The notes below the pieces were generated by a model. The model was not told the DNA's origin. It worked only from the letters and a program-made list of their open reading frames with translations, and did not search any database. A stretch of 64,000 nucleotides of DNA from Aquanectria penicillioides. Its lineage: Eukaryota > Ascomycota > Sordariomycetes > Hypocreales > Nectriaceae. Each line of letters starts with the position of its first letter. The stretch's first letter is position 1. The translations under genes were made by a program, and so were the position numbers. Shown here one piece after another: positions 11,392-23,723 of the stretch. The DNA is taken from NCBI GenBank assembly GCA_003415625.1, contig PYIU01000005.1, forward strand, positions 3,167,001 through 3,231,000, written 5' to 3'.

Positions 11392-12464
11392 GGTGTAACG
11401 ATGTGATGCTGTGCTTGACGAGTTCCAGTATGTTTAACCTGAGAGATCGATCTTGAACTGCAAAGAAGGCGCCAGTGCCAAGAGGCTTATGTCATCAGCG
11501 GTAGGCATCCCTCGCACGGACCATGAGATCTTGGTGTTGATAATGCACCACGATCCGTACTTAGTAATTACCACACCGAATCCTGCGGTGATATCAACAT
11601 TCACACAACTCCATCGACTCTCAAGAAATTCTCGCAAAAAAATTCAAGAGCTTTATTTTATCGAATGAGCGGGGATGTCATAAACAATTATTTATCCTTC
11701 CGTTATGATTATGAACTGAGAGGAACTTGAGATACCGTGTTAGTGACTGGGCAATTTAATGCAAGCAATTCCTGTTACCCTACCCTACAGGACAGGACAC
11801 CACGGTGACTGAGTTTCTCAAACACTTGCGCCTGTGAAGCACGCATTAGATATAAGAGACCATTGAAAGGGGGACGAAACCTAGAAAGGAAATAGACTGT
11901 GTAGAACACCAACACCACCCACCCCAAGAAACAGATGTCTTGTGAAGGAAAAGGGAAGGTAAAGAGGAAGTTGGAAAATAAAGACAATGAAATAAATGTC
12001 TGAAAAATGGCAAACTCGACTGAATCGTCCAAAATAAAAGTGAATAAATATGACAATTGAGTCAATCGGAAGCACCCAAAAGAAACATCAAAATCAGCCT
12101 GGAAAAGTGTGTATTGGGGATGCTTGCCCGGGCAGCCTTGGTGTTGAGACCAGCCGGCTTTTCTACTGAGACAGATGTTACTGAATCCATCTCAACCAAT
12201 CATAGCTATACTGACTAATGATACCATTACCCTATACCAACTTTCCCCGACTCTCCATTTCTATAGTTGCTCGAGTACATCCTATGAATAATATCCCTTA
12301 ATGTGCTTTGTCCTTTGTTATTGCCAATGCTATTGTTCGCGTCCTATTGAATTATCTGTGTGTAAAATCACAAAGCCGATCCCATGCAAACCCCGTGTAA
12401 ATGCTGCAAATATCCCAAAACCTTCTACTCATGCTCATCCATCACCCACTCTACATTGTTCAAC
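11392..12464. other. Intergenic
   Basis: Promoter side of the zinc-finger gene and 3' side of the wall-protein gene, both on the minus strand. AT-rich in places (11640-12060). The hydrophobic minus-strand frames near 11775-12075 are Phe/Leu-rich by composition and lack splice or family support. Confidence 0.5.
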
Positions 12465-13605
12465 CTAAACAGACACAATGGCACCGAGTACGCCGATCAG
12501 GAAAGCAATGATAGCACCAGGTGTAAGTCGCATACCAGCTGAGGAGCTGCTGGACGGATTGGCAGCTGTGCTTTGCTTAGCGCCGGACCCATTGGAACTT
12601 GAACCAGTGTTCTGCGAGCTCTGCTGGGTTGTGGTGGCCAGAGTCTCGGATTTGCTGGCTTTGGACGCCTTGGGGGTGGAATTGCTAGGTGCAAGCGTTT
12701 GAGAGGGTGCCGCAGGAGCAACTCCAGTGTCCACAACCAGGACTTTCGTCTTCGACTGAGGGGCTACGGCAGCATTGCCAGCGGGCTCACTGGGTTGTGC
12801 CTTTGCTGCAGATACAACCGGCTGCGCGCTGGGTATCTGAAGCTGCCCGTCTGAGACCTGGCTCACTGGGGCAGCAGTGACGACGGGGATCTTCAGATTG
12901 TCGCAAGGAGTCGTGCGGACTTGCACCTGGCCATCGCCAATCTGGCACATGGGGACTGCAATCGTCGTGGGGATCGTCTTTGTGATGCTGCCAGAAACAA
13001 TGGTAACGACGGTGGTAGCTATGATGCTGCTTCCAACAACCTTCCTCGCGACCTGATTGACGGAGCTAGAAGAATCGCCGCACGGCATCATGACAATCTG
13101 CACGGGCTCACATTGCTTGGCTGAGTTGTGGTCGTAAAGGTTGTAGAAATCCCCCGAGAGACACTTGTAGAAGGTAGTCGACGAGCCCAGAGCCAGAGAC
13201 TGGTTCTCGCAGACCGAGAACCCGCTGGTGTACTTTGCGCCGGCTTGGGGTGGCTTGTCAAACTGGAACTGGGAGTTGGAAGCAATGTAGCCAATTCGAC
13301 CCTTGGCGTCCTTGAGAACACCGTCTTCGAGAGTCATGACTAGAACGCCTTCTCCATTGCATATTCCTCGTTTCTGTTTATGGTAAGGAAATGCACGTAA
13401 TAGTGTGCGTGTTTCGGCTTTGACTAACCTCGACAAGGTCGCGCTTCTGCGAAATTTTGGAAATTGTCACCTCGAAAGTGCCATCATACGTGGTCTTGCA
13501 ACCCGATGGAGGGTCACCCGGAGCCTTGATGATTTCTGTTACGGCAGCTTGGGGGATGGCGACCACAGAGGCCACAAGGGCGAGCAGAGCTAATGAAGTT
13601 CTCAT
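12465..13605 (-). CDS. PIR-like GPI-anchored cell-wall protein
   Basis: Secreted wall mannoprotein-like protein of 361 residues. Exons 13429-13605 and 12465-13373 join in phase (GTTAGT donor, ACAG acceptor). The signal peptide is MRTSLALLALVASVVA. Two dibasic KR sites flank the splice (SQKRDLVEKRG), as in Kex2-processed PIR proteins. The globular core has conserved cysteines (GICNGEG, FSVCENQ, FYKCLSG, KQCEPV, MPCGDS) like the PIR1 C-terminal domain. A Ser/Thr/Ala/Pro-rich stalk follows, then SSSAGMRLTPGAIIAFLIG, a typical GPI omega-site plus hydrophobic tail. It is likely attached to the wall or plasma membrane. Repeat-type PIR internal repeats are not obvious. Confidence 0.85.
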
Positions 13606-15054
13606 GGTTGAGTTCTGGAGTGGCGAAGAGGTGAAGAGAGGTGGTGTAATTGCTGGTACAATAGACCTAGGTTGTGGTGACAAGTTGCTATCTTGTCGGA
13701 CTCGGCTTCTGCTTCGGTGGTGGTTGGGATTGTATCATTCACAGGTTCACTTGAGAGAGTAGGCCGTTCAAATACTCGGACGTCGACATCTCTCCTCCAT
13801 CTCTGGCACGCACATCAATGCTACCGAAATATCGGGCACGTTCCATTAGAGCAGAGACATCTTTATTTGCATTGTTTTCAAGTGGGTAGAGCACCCACTG
13901 GGTGTGGCTTGCCACCCGTGCTGTCTGAAAGATAGACATAAGGCGTCGCCGAACTCGAAAATGCACCAACCAGACCAAGACTTCGTTGAAACTGTTCCCA
14001 ATTACAAGCCGTGGATTTGAATCTAGATCATGATTTGAAGGGTGCAGGAGGCGAGGGAGCAGCAGCTGGTATGTCGTTCGGGCTAGGGGGTTGATTGCTC
14101 CGCCACGTGTGAAAGTGTTGGTGCAGATCCCATGAGTTGACAGGGCTGGTGCGCACCCAGCAGATAGGAGGACAATGCAACTGGTGAGTTTGCCACTGAT
14201 ACTTTAATGGGAAATGTCTCGGTATCGCGAGGGAGGCAATGTAAGAACAATCGACGCGTAGGAATGAAGGGGGTTGCCCAGCCCCAATGTCTCCCTAATG
14301 TCTCAGGGACAAACGAGCCAGCCAGGGGCTCAAGCGTTCGTATCCAGGAAAGTATCTGTGAGGATCGGCTATTAAATGCCGGGGCTAGCGCCCATCTTCA
14401 TAAATGCCCTGCACTATTCAGGATTTGGCAGGGTAATTCATGCCAAAAGGTGCATATGACGGTGTTTCTAGAGCCTCAGCTGGCGCCCTGACCTCTCCCT
14501 CTCCCTCTGACCACCCACGGGTGAGCGGTGTCTCCTTTGGGAAGTTTTTGGCCCCTTGGCGCGCTTGTGTAAAAATTTCCCAGATTGACTACTTTCAAAC
14601 CAGCGCTATCGAGTCGATCTGTGGGAGACGGGCGAGCTAGGACTAGTTTTCCCGGAGAAATGGCCCCATCCGTTGCCAGATTGGCTGTCGCTGGCCGACT
14701 GCTAAAATGGTCGCACATGACTGGATGTCGATGTACCCCAGAATCAAATTCATCAGGTTAGATGTGAAGGGGGTTGGTGGTGAGACAAAAGGTTGCCACG
14801 GACCAACCCGTTCGGTGGAGTGCTGGACAGGCTCGGGATTTGGTTCAGCTACCAGCTACTAGTTTACACGCGTTGACTAGAATCCACCAAGAAGACTAAG
14901 GATGTACGCGTCGTAGATGTTTTTATTCAGCCTCCAATGCTGCACATGAACAGGATGAAGGTATAGGCATTGGGAGAACTTCAAACAGCATGTCTTTGGA
15001 GTCACTGGCCACCTGGTAGACTGGAAAATTCAATTTTACTGTTCATTTCATTCT
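13606..15054. other. Intergenic 1.45 kb
   Basis: Upstream of the wall-protein gene and downstream of the GH78-like gene. A CACGTG E-box-like hexamer lies near 14104. No frame has supportable introns or motifs. Confidence 0.5.
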
Positions 15055-16701
15055 CTAGTTGATGCTACGTTGGATCCATTTCTCATCCAGTTCACCCATG
15101 GTGACTTTTCCTGTCACCCGGCCCTTTACAGAGTCGAGAAGCTTCCCACGCAGCAGATATGTGGGCGTGCAGCTCCATGCGTGGCAAAAGCTATTGTTTC
15201 TAGCGTCACCATACGGACTTGCCCGAGGATCCTCGGGATCATAACACTCCCAGAACGTGTCCGCTCCGGCGCGGATCATGCCACCCCAGTAGTTATTGAT
15301 AATTTCTAGGCACTTGTCGTAGCAGCCCACCGTAACTAAGGCGTCGCAGACGTGGTGCCACAGATATGGAGTAAGGGGCTTCACGGCGTCTGGATGCGCG
15401 ATGGTGTTGAGCAGAGTCGTTCGGGCAACGTCTTGGGGAAGCGCCTCAGAAAGGACAAGCCATGCCGCAGAGGCATAGCTAATTTGTGAGTCGGGACCAG
15501 AGATGAAGACGTTATCCTTTGAAATGAACTGAGTCGCTGCCGCTGTGAGCTTCTCCACCATATCTAGATGGGGAGGCTCCTCTTCTAAGATTGCCGCCAG
15601 CCTATTAACGGATTTCAAGCAGTACAGCAGGACACCGTGGGATCCGGCGTTCTTGTCCAGATTAGGGGCCCAGTCGAGAAATTTCCAGTGCTTTGTGCGG
15701 TCTACTTCGAAAACGTTGGTTTCCGGGTTGATATGCATCAAGGAGCGCTTGACACATGTTAGAATCGATGGCCAGAGCGTGTGACCTGCAGCAACATCGC
15801 CAGACTCAACTACGTAGTCTAGTACAATGGCAGCGAAGAGGGCATCGTAGTCGACAATGTAGTCAGATGAAGGAGCAAGCCTTGGCTTCTCAAAGATACA
15901 AGCCGGGAGCGACCCGTCACTGCGGATGACGGCGGCAAATTGAAAAATGCAGCGCTTGACGAGGTTGAAGTCTCGAAGCGTGCTGTAGTTCGCCAAGGCC
16001 TGTAACCTCAGGTCGCCACTCCATAGACGCCGGTCTCGGCGAGGCCCGTCTTCAAAAACGGTCTGCATGCAGTCCCTAAGTGTGGAGATGCTGCAGTGGT
16101 CAATGTCTCTCAGCAGGGGGTTCTCGAACTCGACGGCGTCAAGCTGGTGGTCCTGGCCAATGGCGCTTACGCACTCGCATTTGACGTCTGAAAAGGCGAC
16201 TTTGAATTTGCGGGAAGTGTCAATGACTTGGACGCGGAGGAAGCGGAAAGTGTATCTCCTAGGTAGGGAAACAATTTCCGGACACATATCGATGTTGATT
16301 ACTTCGTCCGGTAGCCAAGCCGTACTGATCCATGTCTCGACATTGTCCATTGACATGGTGACATCGAGTGGCGATTCACCAAAGGTCAGCCGCAATCTGC
16401 ATGGGGCATCCATGTTGGCTCCCACACTGTCGAGCTTGAATGATAGGTAGCCGACCATGTGGACCCCAAAGTCCAGAACGAACTCATCCCCCTTGCCCCA
16501 TACCAGGGATGGGAGCTTGTCGATGGCATTGCCGTCTGGGGAAGCACGAACTCCAAAGTAGACATCTTTGTCCGTATTGAACTTGACTAGCCTCTGGGGC
16601 GAACGGTTCCATCTTGCTAGACTGGGGCACAGGTCCTCTGAAAGCTTTTCAAAGTCCCGGTTCCATGTCGTCGGAGCAAGCTCCTCAGTGAGTTCGGACA
16701 T
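15055..16701 (-). CDS. GH78-like six-hairpin glycosidase (alpha-L-rhamnosidase-like)
   Basis: Intronless, 548 residues. An N-terminal beta-rich part (FVLDFGVHMVGYLSFKLDSV) precedes an (alpha/alpha)6 domain. The central signature FEDGPRRDRRLWSGDLRLQA resembles the GH78 block DGPxRDERLGWTGD that contains the acid. Later blocks include DWAPNLDKNAGSHGVLLYC and TFWECYDPEDPRASPYGDAR, then SFCHAWSCTPTYLL, also typical of this superfamily. There is no signal peptide at the chosen ATG, so it may be intracellular or the true start may lie in an upstream exon; the frame is open to about 16839 without another ATG. The exact substrate is not predictable. It diverges from an MFS sugar transporter. Confidence 0.75.
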   Translation of the reverse strand: MSELTEELAPTTWNRDFEKLSEDLCPSLARWNRSPQRLVKFNTDKDVYFGVRASPDGNAIDKLPSLVWGKGDEFVLDFGVHMVGYLSFKLDSVGANMDAPCRLRLTFGESPLDVTMSMDNVETWISTAWLPDEVINIDMCPEIVSLPRRYTFRFLRVQVIDTSRKFKVAFSDVKCECVSAIGQDHQLDAVEFENPLLRDIDHCSISTLRDCMQTVFEDGPRRDRRLWSGDLRLQALANYSTLRDFNLVKRCIFQFAAVIRSDGSLPACIFEKPRLAPSSDYIVDYDALFAAIVLDYVVESGDVAAGHTLWPSILTCVKRSLMHINPETNVFEVDRTKHWKFLDWAPNLDKNAGSHGVLLYCLKSVNRLAAILEEEPPHLDMVEKLTAAATQFISKDNVFISGPDSQISYASAAWLVLSEALPQDVARTTLLNTIAHPDAVKPLTPYLWHHVCDALVTVGCYDKCLEIINNYWGGMIRAGADTFWECYDPEDPRASPYGDARNNSFCHAWSCTPTYLLRGKLLDSVKGRVTGKVTMGELDEKWIQRSIN

Positions 16702-17925
16702 GGCGAGACGGGGAGAATAATCAAAGGCGGGAGCTTGAACGGTTGGTTTCGACTGATCCACGGCAGTCTTTGGACTCTGGTCGGTTTTGACAGGCTCGTT
16801 TTTAACCGTTTCCACTCTCAGCCAAACTCTTCGGAACAAGAGACGACGATGCAGAGAGCTGATTCGACAAACGGCTGCAGATCTCCCGAATATCGTAGCC
16901 GAGGCGTTGACGACCCATAGAAATGCATACTATTCGGCTATCGATAGACCGATTTGGCTGCAATGCTACACCGAAAAATTGGAGCCATGAATCCGGTGAC
17001 CGTATGGGCTTTTAGCAACTGACTCTCAGGCTGGGCTAAACGAAAAGCTCTCCACTGGAACACATCCAGATGGGGAATTCCTAGGCACAACCCCGGATAT
17101 ACTTCGGATCGAGACCCCTGGCAGTGGTGACATCGCCAACCCACATGTGCATTAGCTCGATATGCCACCTCGTGGCGGTTGGAATCTAGTTTGAGACTAG
17201 CCATGTACCCCAATGGCAGCGAATGGAGAACCCCAGAGACGATCCTGGAGGAGAGAACCGGCAACATGGAGAAGCATGTGGCCAGTTTTGCGGAGACGAG
17301 GAGAGAGTTATGGGGCAATTCGGCAGCTGATGCCCCAGAGAGCCGACGGTCGTCTGGGGCGGCGGTTGTTGCGTCGGGAGAGCTTCAGTTTGCGTCGTCA
17401 GTCGATTCACCGTCCGTCAACGCAAAGATGCGGTTCACGAGTCAACACAGGGCGTCGTACGTCAGTGACGGCCCCAGCTTCGCCTATCCGCGTTGTGGCT
17501 GCCCTCCCCATGGGCTGAAAACGGCCATGTTAGGCGCTCCCCTTGGCCAAGCGCTTCTCCAACTGCGCGTGACTCCGGGCTAAGTCTAGAGATGGTCTAG
17601 ACTCACCAGGATAGAAAATTTTTTGGGGTCAATGCCGAACAGCTCGCTAATGCTCCAGGGGCAAGACCAAGCACTGCTCTCCAACTGCTCGGATCAGGCG
17701 ACCCCGTGGGGAAATGTTGGAGAGCGCTAGTGGAAAGTGGACGTGTCAGGGAGACAAGTTAAATAGAGTTGCAACGTCCTCCAGGATTTTCTCCTCCATC
17801 TCATCATCAGCTTTCTCCTTCTCTATCATCAGTCTATCTTCCTTGACTCGGGTTGAGAGCCCCTCTTCGATCTCGTTCCATTGATACACTTTGACCTCCT
17901 TTCGCCCACAGCAAGTTCGTTCGCC
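16702..17925. promoter_or_regulatory. Divergent promoter of GH78-like gene and sugar transporter
   Basis: A 1.2-kb head-to-head region. GGCTAAA at 17034-17040 and GGCTAA at 17578-17583 match the published XlnR/Xyr1 core for (hemi)cellulose regulators. GTGGGG near 17706 fits the CreA/Cre1 SYGGRG consensus. A CT-rich tract (17790-17930) precedes the transporter ATG. The sites are short and could occur by chance. Confidence 0.4.
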
Positions 17926-19619
17926 ATGAGCGACCCCAAGAACGACATGGACAACGCCGCTGTTGTCGACATCGAGTCCAAGCACCAGCACACCCACGTT
18001 GAGCAGATCGGCCACGCCGCCGATGTCGAGGATCACAACGAGGGGCCTATCCAGGCCATCAAGAACAAGCCCTGGGCAACTCTCTGGTGCATCTACGCCA
18101 TCTACGTCCTCATCTTGACCAGCTTCGACAACCAGGCTGGTGGTACCGTCCTGGGTATCCCACAGTTCCGCAAAGACTTCGGACGCCCCTTTGCCGGCGA
18201 CTATGTGTTGCCTGCGAGCTGGCAATCAGCTTATAGCGGAGCTCCTGTCGCTTCGTAAGTTCTTTCTGCAGCTGTTCCAATGTTGGGGAGCAATTTCTAA
18301 TTTCTGATTTCTATAGCGCCGTCATTGGTTCTCTCGGCTCAGGATGGGTTGCCGATCGTATCGGCCGCAAGTGGACCTACGTCATCTGCTACATCATCGT
18401 CTTCGCTGCCGTCACCGTCGAAACCGTCAGCACGACCAACCCCGTCTTCTTCGCCGGAAAGTTCATTGCTGGATTCGCCGTTGGTGGATTCATCACCATC
18501 AGCATGACTTACATCGGCGAGGTTGCCCCTCTCGCTCTTCGAGGAACCCTCACCGCCGCCGCCGCCATTGCTTTCACCATTGGACCTTTCATCGTTTCTC
18601 TGGTTGTTAAGGGTACTGGCAACCTCGAAACCCGATGGGCTTACCGCTCCGTCTTCGTCTCCCAGTATGCTGTCAGCGGTCTCGGTGCCCTCTTCCTCCC
18701 CTTCATGCCCGAGTCGCCTTGGTGGCTCATTGACCAGGGCAAGACTGACAAGGCTGTCAAATCCCTGAAGCGACTTGGCTACAGCGGTGTCGAGATTGAG
18801 AAGCGATTGGCCATTATTGAGTTGACTCTCGAGGAGGTTCGCAAGGAGACTGATGGCGCCAGCTTCCTGGAGTGCTTCCGCAAGTCCAACCTTCGTCGAA
18901 CCATGATCTCTGTCGCCCCCATGAGCATCCAAGCCCTGTGCGGTGTCTTCTTCGTTGCCGCCTACTCCACCTACTACCAGCAGCTGGCTGGCTACTCTAC
19001 CGACATGAGCTTCATCCTCGGTATTGTTCAGCAAGTCATGTCTATGATTGGCAACATCTGCTCCTGGTTCCTCATTGACCGAGTTGGACGCCGAAACCTG
19101 ACCATTTACGGAATGGTTATCCTGACCGTCATCTTGACAGTCACTGGTGGTCTTGCCGTTGCCGCCACCCCCGGAGCCATCAAGGGCACTGTTGCTCTGC
19201 TTCTGATTTACTGCTTCGTCTACAACGTCACTATTGGTGCTACTGCCTACGCCCTCCTTACCGAGGTTGCCACCTCCCGACTCCGTGCCAAGACTGCTTC
19301 CATCTCCCTTGCTCTCCAGAACGGTCTCTTCGTAAGTTTCCCAAGTAATAAGTGGACCAATGGGCCTATCGCTAACACACTATTTTAGACTATGTGGGCC
19401 TTTGTCATCCCCTTCCTCTTCAACCCTGATCAGGCCAACCTCGGAGCCAAGGTCGCCTTCATTTTCGGTGGTCTTGCTATCCTTTCCACCATCTACCTCT
19501 GGTACTGCCAGCCTGAGGTTGCTGGCCGCTCGTATGAGGAGCTTGATGAGATGTTCATTAAGAAGGTTCCTGCTCGCCAATTCAAGGCCTACAAGACTGA
19601 GGTCCAACAGCGAAGCTAA
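17926..19619 (+). CDS. MFS sugar transporter, alpha-glucoside/maltose permease-like
   Basis: Proton-coupled sugar transporter of the plasma membrane, 524 residues, about 12 TM segments. Exons 17926-18254, 18317-19331 and 19389-19619 (introns of 62 and 57 nt, both with GTAAGT). Family motifs: SGWVADRIGRKW after TM2, FIAGFAVGG, EVAPLALRG, PESPWWLIDQGK, DRVGRRN, and C-terminal PEVAGRSYEELDEMFIKKVPARQFKAY. The PESPWWL motif and C-terminal SYEELDEMF...KVPAR place it near fungal alpha-glucoside/maltose permeases rather than HXT glucose carriers (inference). It is well expressed in style, with strong C-ending codon bias in the coding region. Its divergent partner is a GH78-like glycosidase. Confidence 0.9.
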
Positions 19620-21232
19620 ATATGACCTACAGAGTCAGGCGTTGCTATGGCAACGTATTTAACGCACGAGATACTGGTTTCTCTATATTCTTGATATACC
19701 CTAACATTCCGCATGGATTAAAAATTACCCCTGGTAAAACCCGGCGGATTAATAAATGACATTTGTTATATCTTATTTCTCACGATGCTGTGACGAATTT
19801 CGTGATCTCGTCTTATATGTAGTCGTTGGTGCTTGGCTTGCCTAATCTGGCTGCTTGATGTTTTTTTTATTAAATTGTATTAATTCGAAGCATCTATTTC
19901 GTGTGTATATATACCCTCTTTAGCACATTGTATGGGCACAAGATGTAATTCGACGAACCCGCGTTTGGTGTAGACTCGGTTCGGACCGCACACGAATACC
20001 TTGGAAGCCACTGATGGTTCATTTTGCGAAAGTCTATTGCCCAACTGAGACTAGCGCAACTAGATGAACAACTTAGGCGATTCTAAAAATGGTGTAGCAC
20101 CTGAAAGGGCAGTTCGTAGCAGCTATTGGTAGCAAAGAAATCTTCGCTCGCTACGAGGAGATTGCTAGAAGGTAGTCAGAAAGAGTCGAAAGATGAATAG
20201 GTAAAAATTGAATAAGAGATTCAAAGAGTAAAAGAATGAAGAAAGGATAAGAATAAATGGTAATTGAATCCATGATTAAAGCGCCTACTACTAACTAATA
20301 AGCTTGAAAAATCACCCAAATGCATAGTATCACTGCAGCTAAGTTTACCCGATGGGCTTGTAGACTGAGATTTTGCATCACTTCATATGAGACAATCTTC
20401 CTGTGAATTGGTGTGGAATATATGAAAGAACCTAGAAAGGAAGGCAGAAAGCACGGTAAGTTATTCCACCCACTCGGAAGTGCCGGTCTCATGTTGCAAA
20501 TCATGTGTACGCTAAATTAAGCTTATTGCAATCAACCCATCGCTCCGTCAATCCACCATTGGAACCAAGTGTCGCCCTATAGGTAAAAACAAAAATACCT
20601 TGACGATATCAATCAAAAGAACCTGAGTCTAGCAGCCAAGAACCAAAAGTTCCCGGTTTAGTCATCATTCTACGAGGGGCTCCTCTGATGGTCCTTGTAG
20701 GACGGGTGGCGTCAATCCGTCTGCCCCGCTCGATGGCATGTGAGTTTGGCCTGATCGCCAGTGCAATGAGGAGCAAAGCCGCAATAGTGATGCAAACGAC
20801 GTAAGAGAGCAAATAAAATCACTGCCGGAAGTATAAATACCTCGTCTAGGTAGTCATGAGTTTAGATACGACACTCTTGAGGCCTACTACGGTTTTGGCA
20901 GGCCATAAGCCAGAGACAAGCTTGGACTCGGCTTGGCATACGACGTTGTCACGAAAAGGACCACATAATCGTATTTTGACCTTCCCGATTCAATGTTTGA
21001 TCTTCCTAACCGCCAAAGAGACCCAATGAAACTCTCAGGGCACTTATGGAGGTCCACTTGGCCAAGCGTTGCGCCGGGAATGCGTGATCGGCAATACCGC
21101 CGAGGTGTTGCATAACACCCAGCCTATGGTATCTATATCTAGGCGTTGATGTCTCTATGAAATATTGAAAATAATCACCCACTGGTATCAGATTCAAAGC
21201 CAACCGCTCTATAGTACCCAGATAAGTAAGCT
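19620..21232. other. Intergenic 1.6 kb, AT-rich
   Basis: Contains the 3' end of the transporter and the promoter of the M28 gene. It is AT-rich between about 19690 and 20300. I see no coding signal or repeat of note. Confidence 0.5.
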
Positions 21233-22784
21233 ATGAAGTTTACTACTGAACTTGTCCTCTGTGCCCTGCTGCTGCCTTGTGTAGCGGCGGGGAAGGATCA
21301 CAGACCCCCTGTCAGTTCTCAGAAGTTACAGAAGCATATCACAGAAAAAGGGTAACGATAATTCTAGAGCATGATTACTTTGAACTTTTGAAAGATCACT
21401 TGCTAACTCCACTTATAGGTTGATGAAAAATTTACAAAAACTTAATGACATAGCGTATGCCAATGGTGGAAATCGTGCATTTGGGTTCCCAGGTTATACT
21501 GCTTCAGTTGACTTCATATACGGCGAAGTTTCGAAGCTCAAGGGATTTAAAGCATGGAAGCAGGACTTCCCGGCACTATTTACCAACACGACTGCGGCAA
21601 ATGTCACAGTTGACGGAGAGACCTTCCGTACTGTTGCACTGACCTATACTCCGAGCACTCCTGATGAAGGCATCACCCGTGAGCTTGTACATGGCCCTGA
21701 GGGTGACGCTGGGTGTTTTGTGGGTAATTATAGTGGCATTGATGTTAAAGGCAAAATTGCTCTCGTTGAGCGTGGTCTGTGTCCTGACGGGACAACCTTT
21801 GCCGGCAAGTTGAAGCCTGCAGCAGCAGCTGGCGCAGTTGCAGTCGTCCTCTACAACTCAGATTCAGCCAAACTTACAGCAGGTTCGCTTTCCGCTCCCA
21901 ACCCAGCAGAATATGTACCAGCAGGTCTTATAGACCAAGAGCCAGGCCAGGCTTTAAAAGCACGGCTGGATGGCGGAGAAAAGGTTGAGGCGTTTGTGCA
22001 GATTGTCCAACTTATTGAAGAGCGCATCACGCAGAATGTCTTTGCCGAGACTAAAGGAGGAGATGGCAGCAACCTTATTGTCCTGGGAGCGCATCTAGAT
22101 TCCGTCCAAATTGGTCCCGGCATTAACGATGATGGCTCGGGGACAAGCCTCATTCTTGAGCTCGCGAAAGCACTGGAACGCTACTCGACGAAACTGAAGG
22201 TGCGGTTCGGTTGGTGGGGTGCTGAAGAGAATGGACTCTGGGGCTCCAAATACTACGTCAACAACCTGACAACCGATGAGATTGCTGACCTCCTCTTGTA
22301 CCTGAACTTTGATATGGTTTCTCGGGGCTTTTATGGAGTTTTTGACGGCACTGGCGAGAAGATTGGTCCCGGTGGTCCTCCAGGCTCTGACGTCATTGAG
22401 GATCTTTTCATCGAGCACTTTATGTCCAAGGGCATCGAGGTCACTGCAGTGGGCTTAACAGGCGGCACCGACTATGTTCCGTTCCTCAATGTCTTGAAAA
22501 AACCCGTCGGGGGTCTGTTTACAGGCACCGGAGCTGCGCAAGACGCTTGCTACCACCAAGCTTGCGATAATATAACCAACCCGGTCCCGGAGACCATCAC
22601 TGTCAACGCCAAGGCTGCGGCACATGTGCTGAGTGTGCTTTCTATCGACGGCAAGAAGCTGATCCCGAAGACTTCTGCCAATTCTAGCACTGCAGCTATC
22701 AAGAGAGCGAGAGATCCAGTGACGCTGCATGAGCGCGACGTAATTCCTGGCTTGAGCAAGCCATGTGATCATGATCTCCTTTAG
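21233..22784 (+). CDS. Secreted M28 aminopeptidase with PA domain (Lap2/Y-like)
   Basis: Extracellular zinc aminopeptidase, 494 residues, close to the usual length of Aspergillus leucine aminopeptidase 2. Exons 21233-21351 and 21419-22784; the 67-nt intron restores GLMKN in phase. Signal peptide MKFTTELVLCALLLPCVAAG. A protease-associated (PA) domain spans roughly residues 130-220. The catalytic domain shows zinc ligands and catalysts: His in LGAHLDSV, Asp in NDDGSG, Glu-Glu in GAEENGLWGS, Asp in NFDMV and His in CYHQACDN. Several N-glycosylation sequons are present (NTT, NVT, NYS, NLT). Probably releases N-terminal amino acids during protein use. Confidence 0.92.
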
Positions 22785-23723
22785 AAGAGCTAGCAGACCC
22801 AAGCTTTCAACCCTGGATAAATTAGCTAGGACCCAATTCAATTGTATCTTAGGTATCAAAATTGCACACCAACTCTCGAAACCAAAGAATTCTATTGACA
22901 AGGGAAGAGCGGGTAGTTGAGCGGAAATGCATGGTAGGAACTACCGGTAATATCAGCTCAGTTCGACCGGCTCCTTATTCCCAATATGTTTTAGGCACCC
23001 AACTAAATGTGATGTAGTCTTGCGAAGATAGAGACCGATTTAGTAGACCCTCAACTATTTTTAGTCCTTTCAGTCGTTGCACCCATCTTGAAACCCTCGC
23101 TTGTGCAATTCATAACACCATAGCCAATGGGTTAGGTTGTTGGTTGTTAGTGGGCCGGCCATTGTGACTGACCAGGATGGCCAATTCTCGGCCCTGACGG
23201 CGACCAAAGAGTTGAGGTGAACTACTCGGAGCTTTGCTCTTCTTCCGAGAGGTCCAGAGCGGCGGGGGACCTGGGTCTCGTGTTCAAGCTGGCTGCAAGC
23301 GGCCCTAGTTCAGTGCCCAAACGAAAACGCCACAGACCTGCATCATCTGAGACGAAGGATTTGTACATACACGTCCGGCGGCGAGACACACAAGCTCCAA
23401 GTCTTTCCTGTTCAAAATGGGACACTCAGCCCGGCGCATAATACGCCTCAAATGTGGACAATGCCCTGGTATTGGCCATCTCGATATTTAGCCGCCAGGT
23501 CACGACTCCACATCAAACCAACAGCATGCACGGCACAAGGTGCAACCAACAACATTACATTTCAGCAGTGGTCGGCAGCCCACTGGAAGCCTTATTATAA
23601 TCCCTTCGCCGGACCATAAGCTTGCGCGTCACAGCATTCTCAATTACGATACTCCCCGCACCTCCCAGAGCTACATCCACTCCTCGCCTACCTCCTCCCT
23701 TGTACAACGGCTTCATCTAAATC
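22785..23723. other. Intergenic, upstream of the GTPase gene
   Basis: A 0.94-kb spacer between two plus-strand genes. CT-rich sequence (about 23640-23720) lies just before the GTPase start, as is common for fungal promoters. No coding evidence. Confidence 0.5.

Noticed and set aside
11775..12075. Phe/Leu-rich minus-strand frames resembling membrane segments
   Set aside because: Caused by A-rich plus-strand DNA read in reverse; they contain no charged flanks or family motifs.
17179..17583. 134-codon plus-strand frame in the GH78-like/transporter promoter
   Set aside because: No motif, no intron logic and biased composition; it lies inside a divergent promoter and is better explained as chance.
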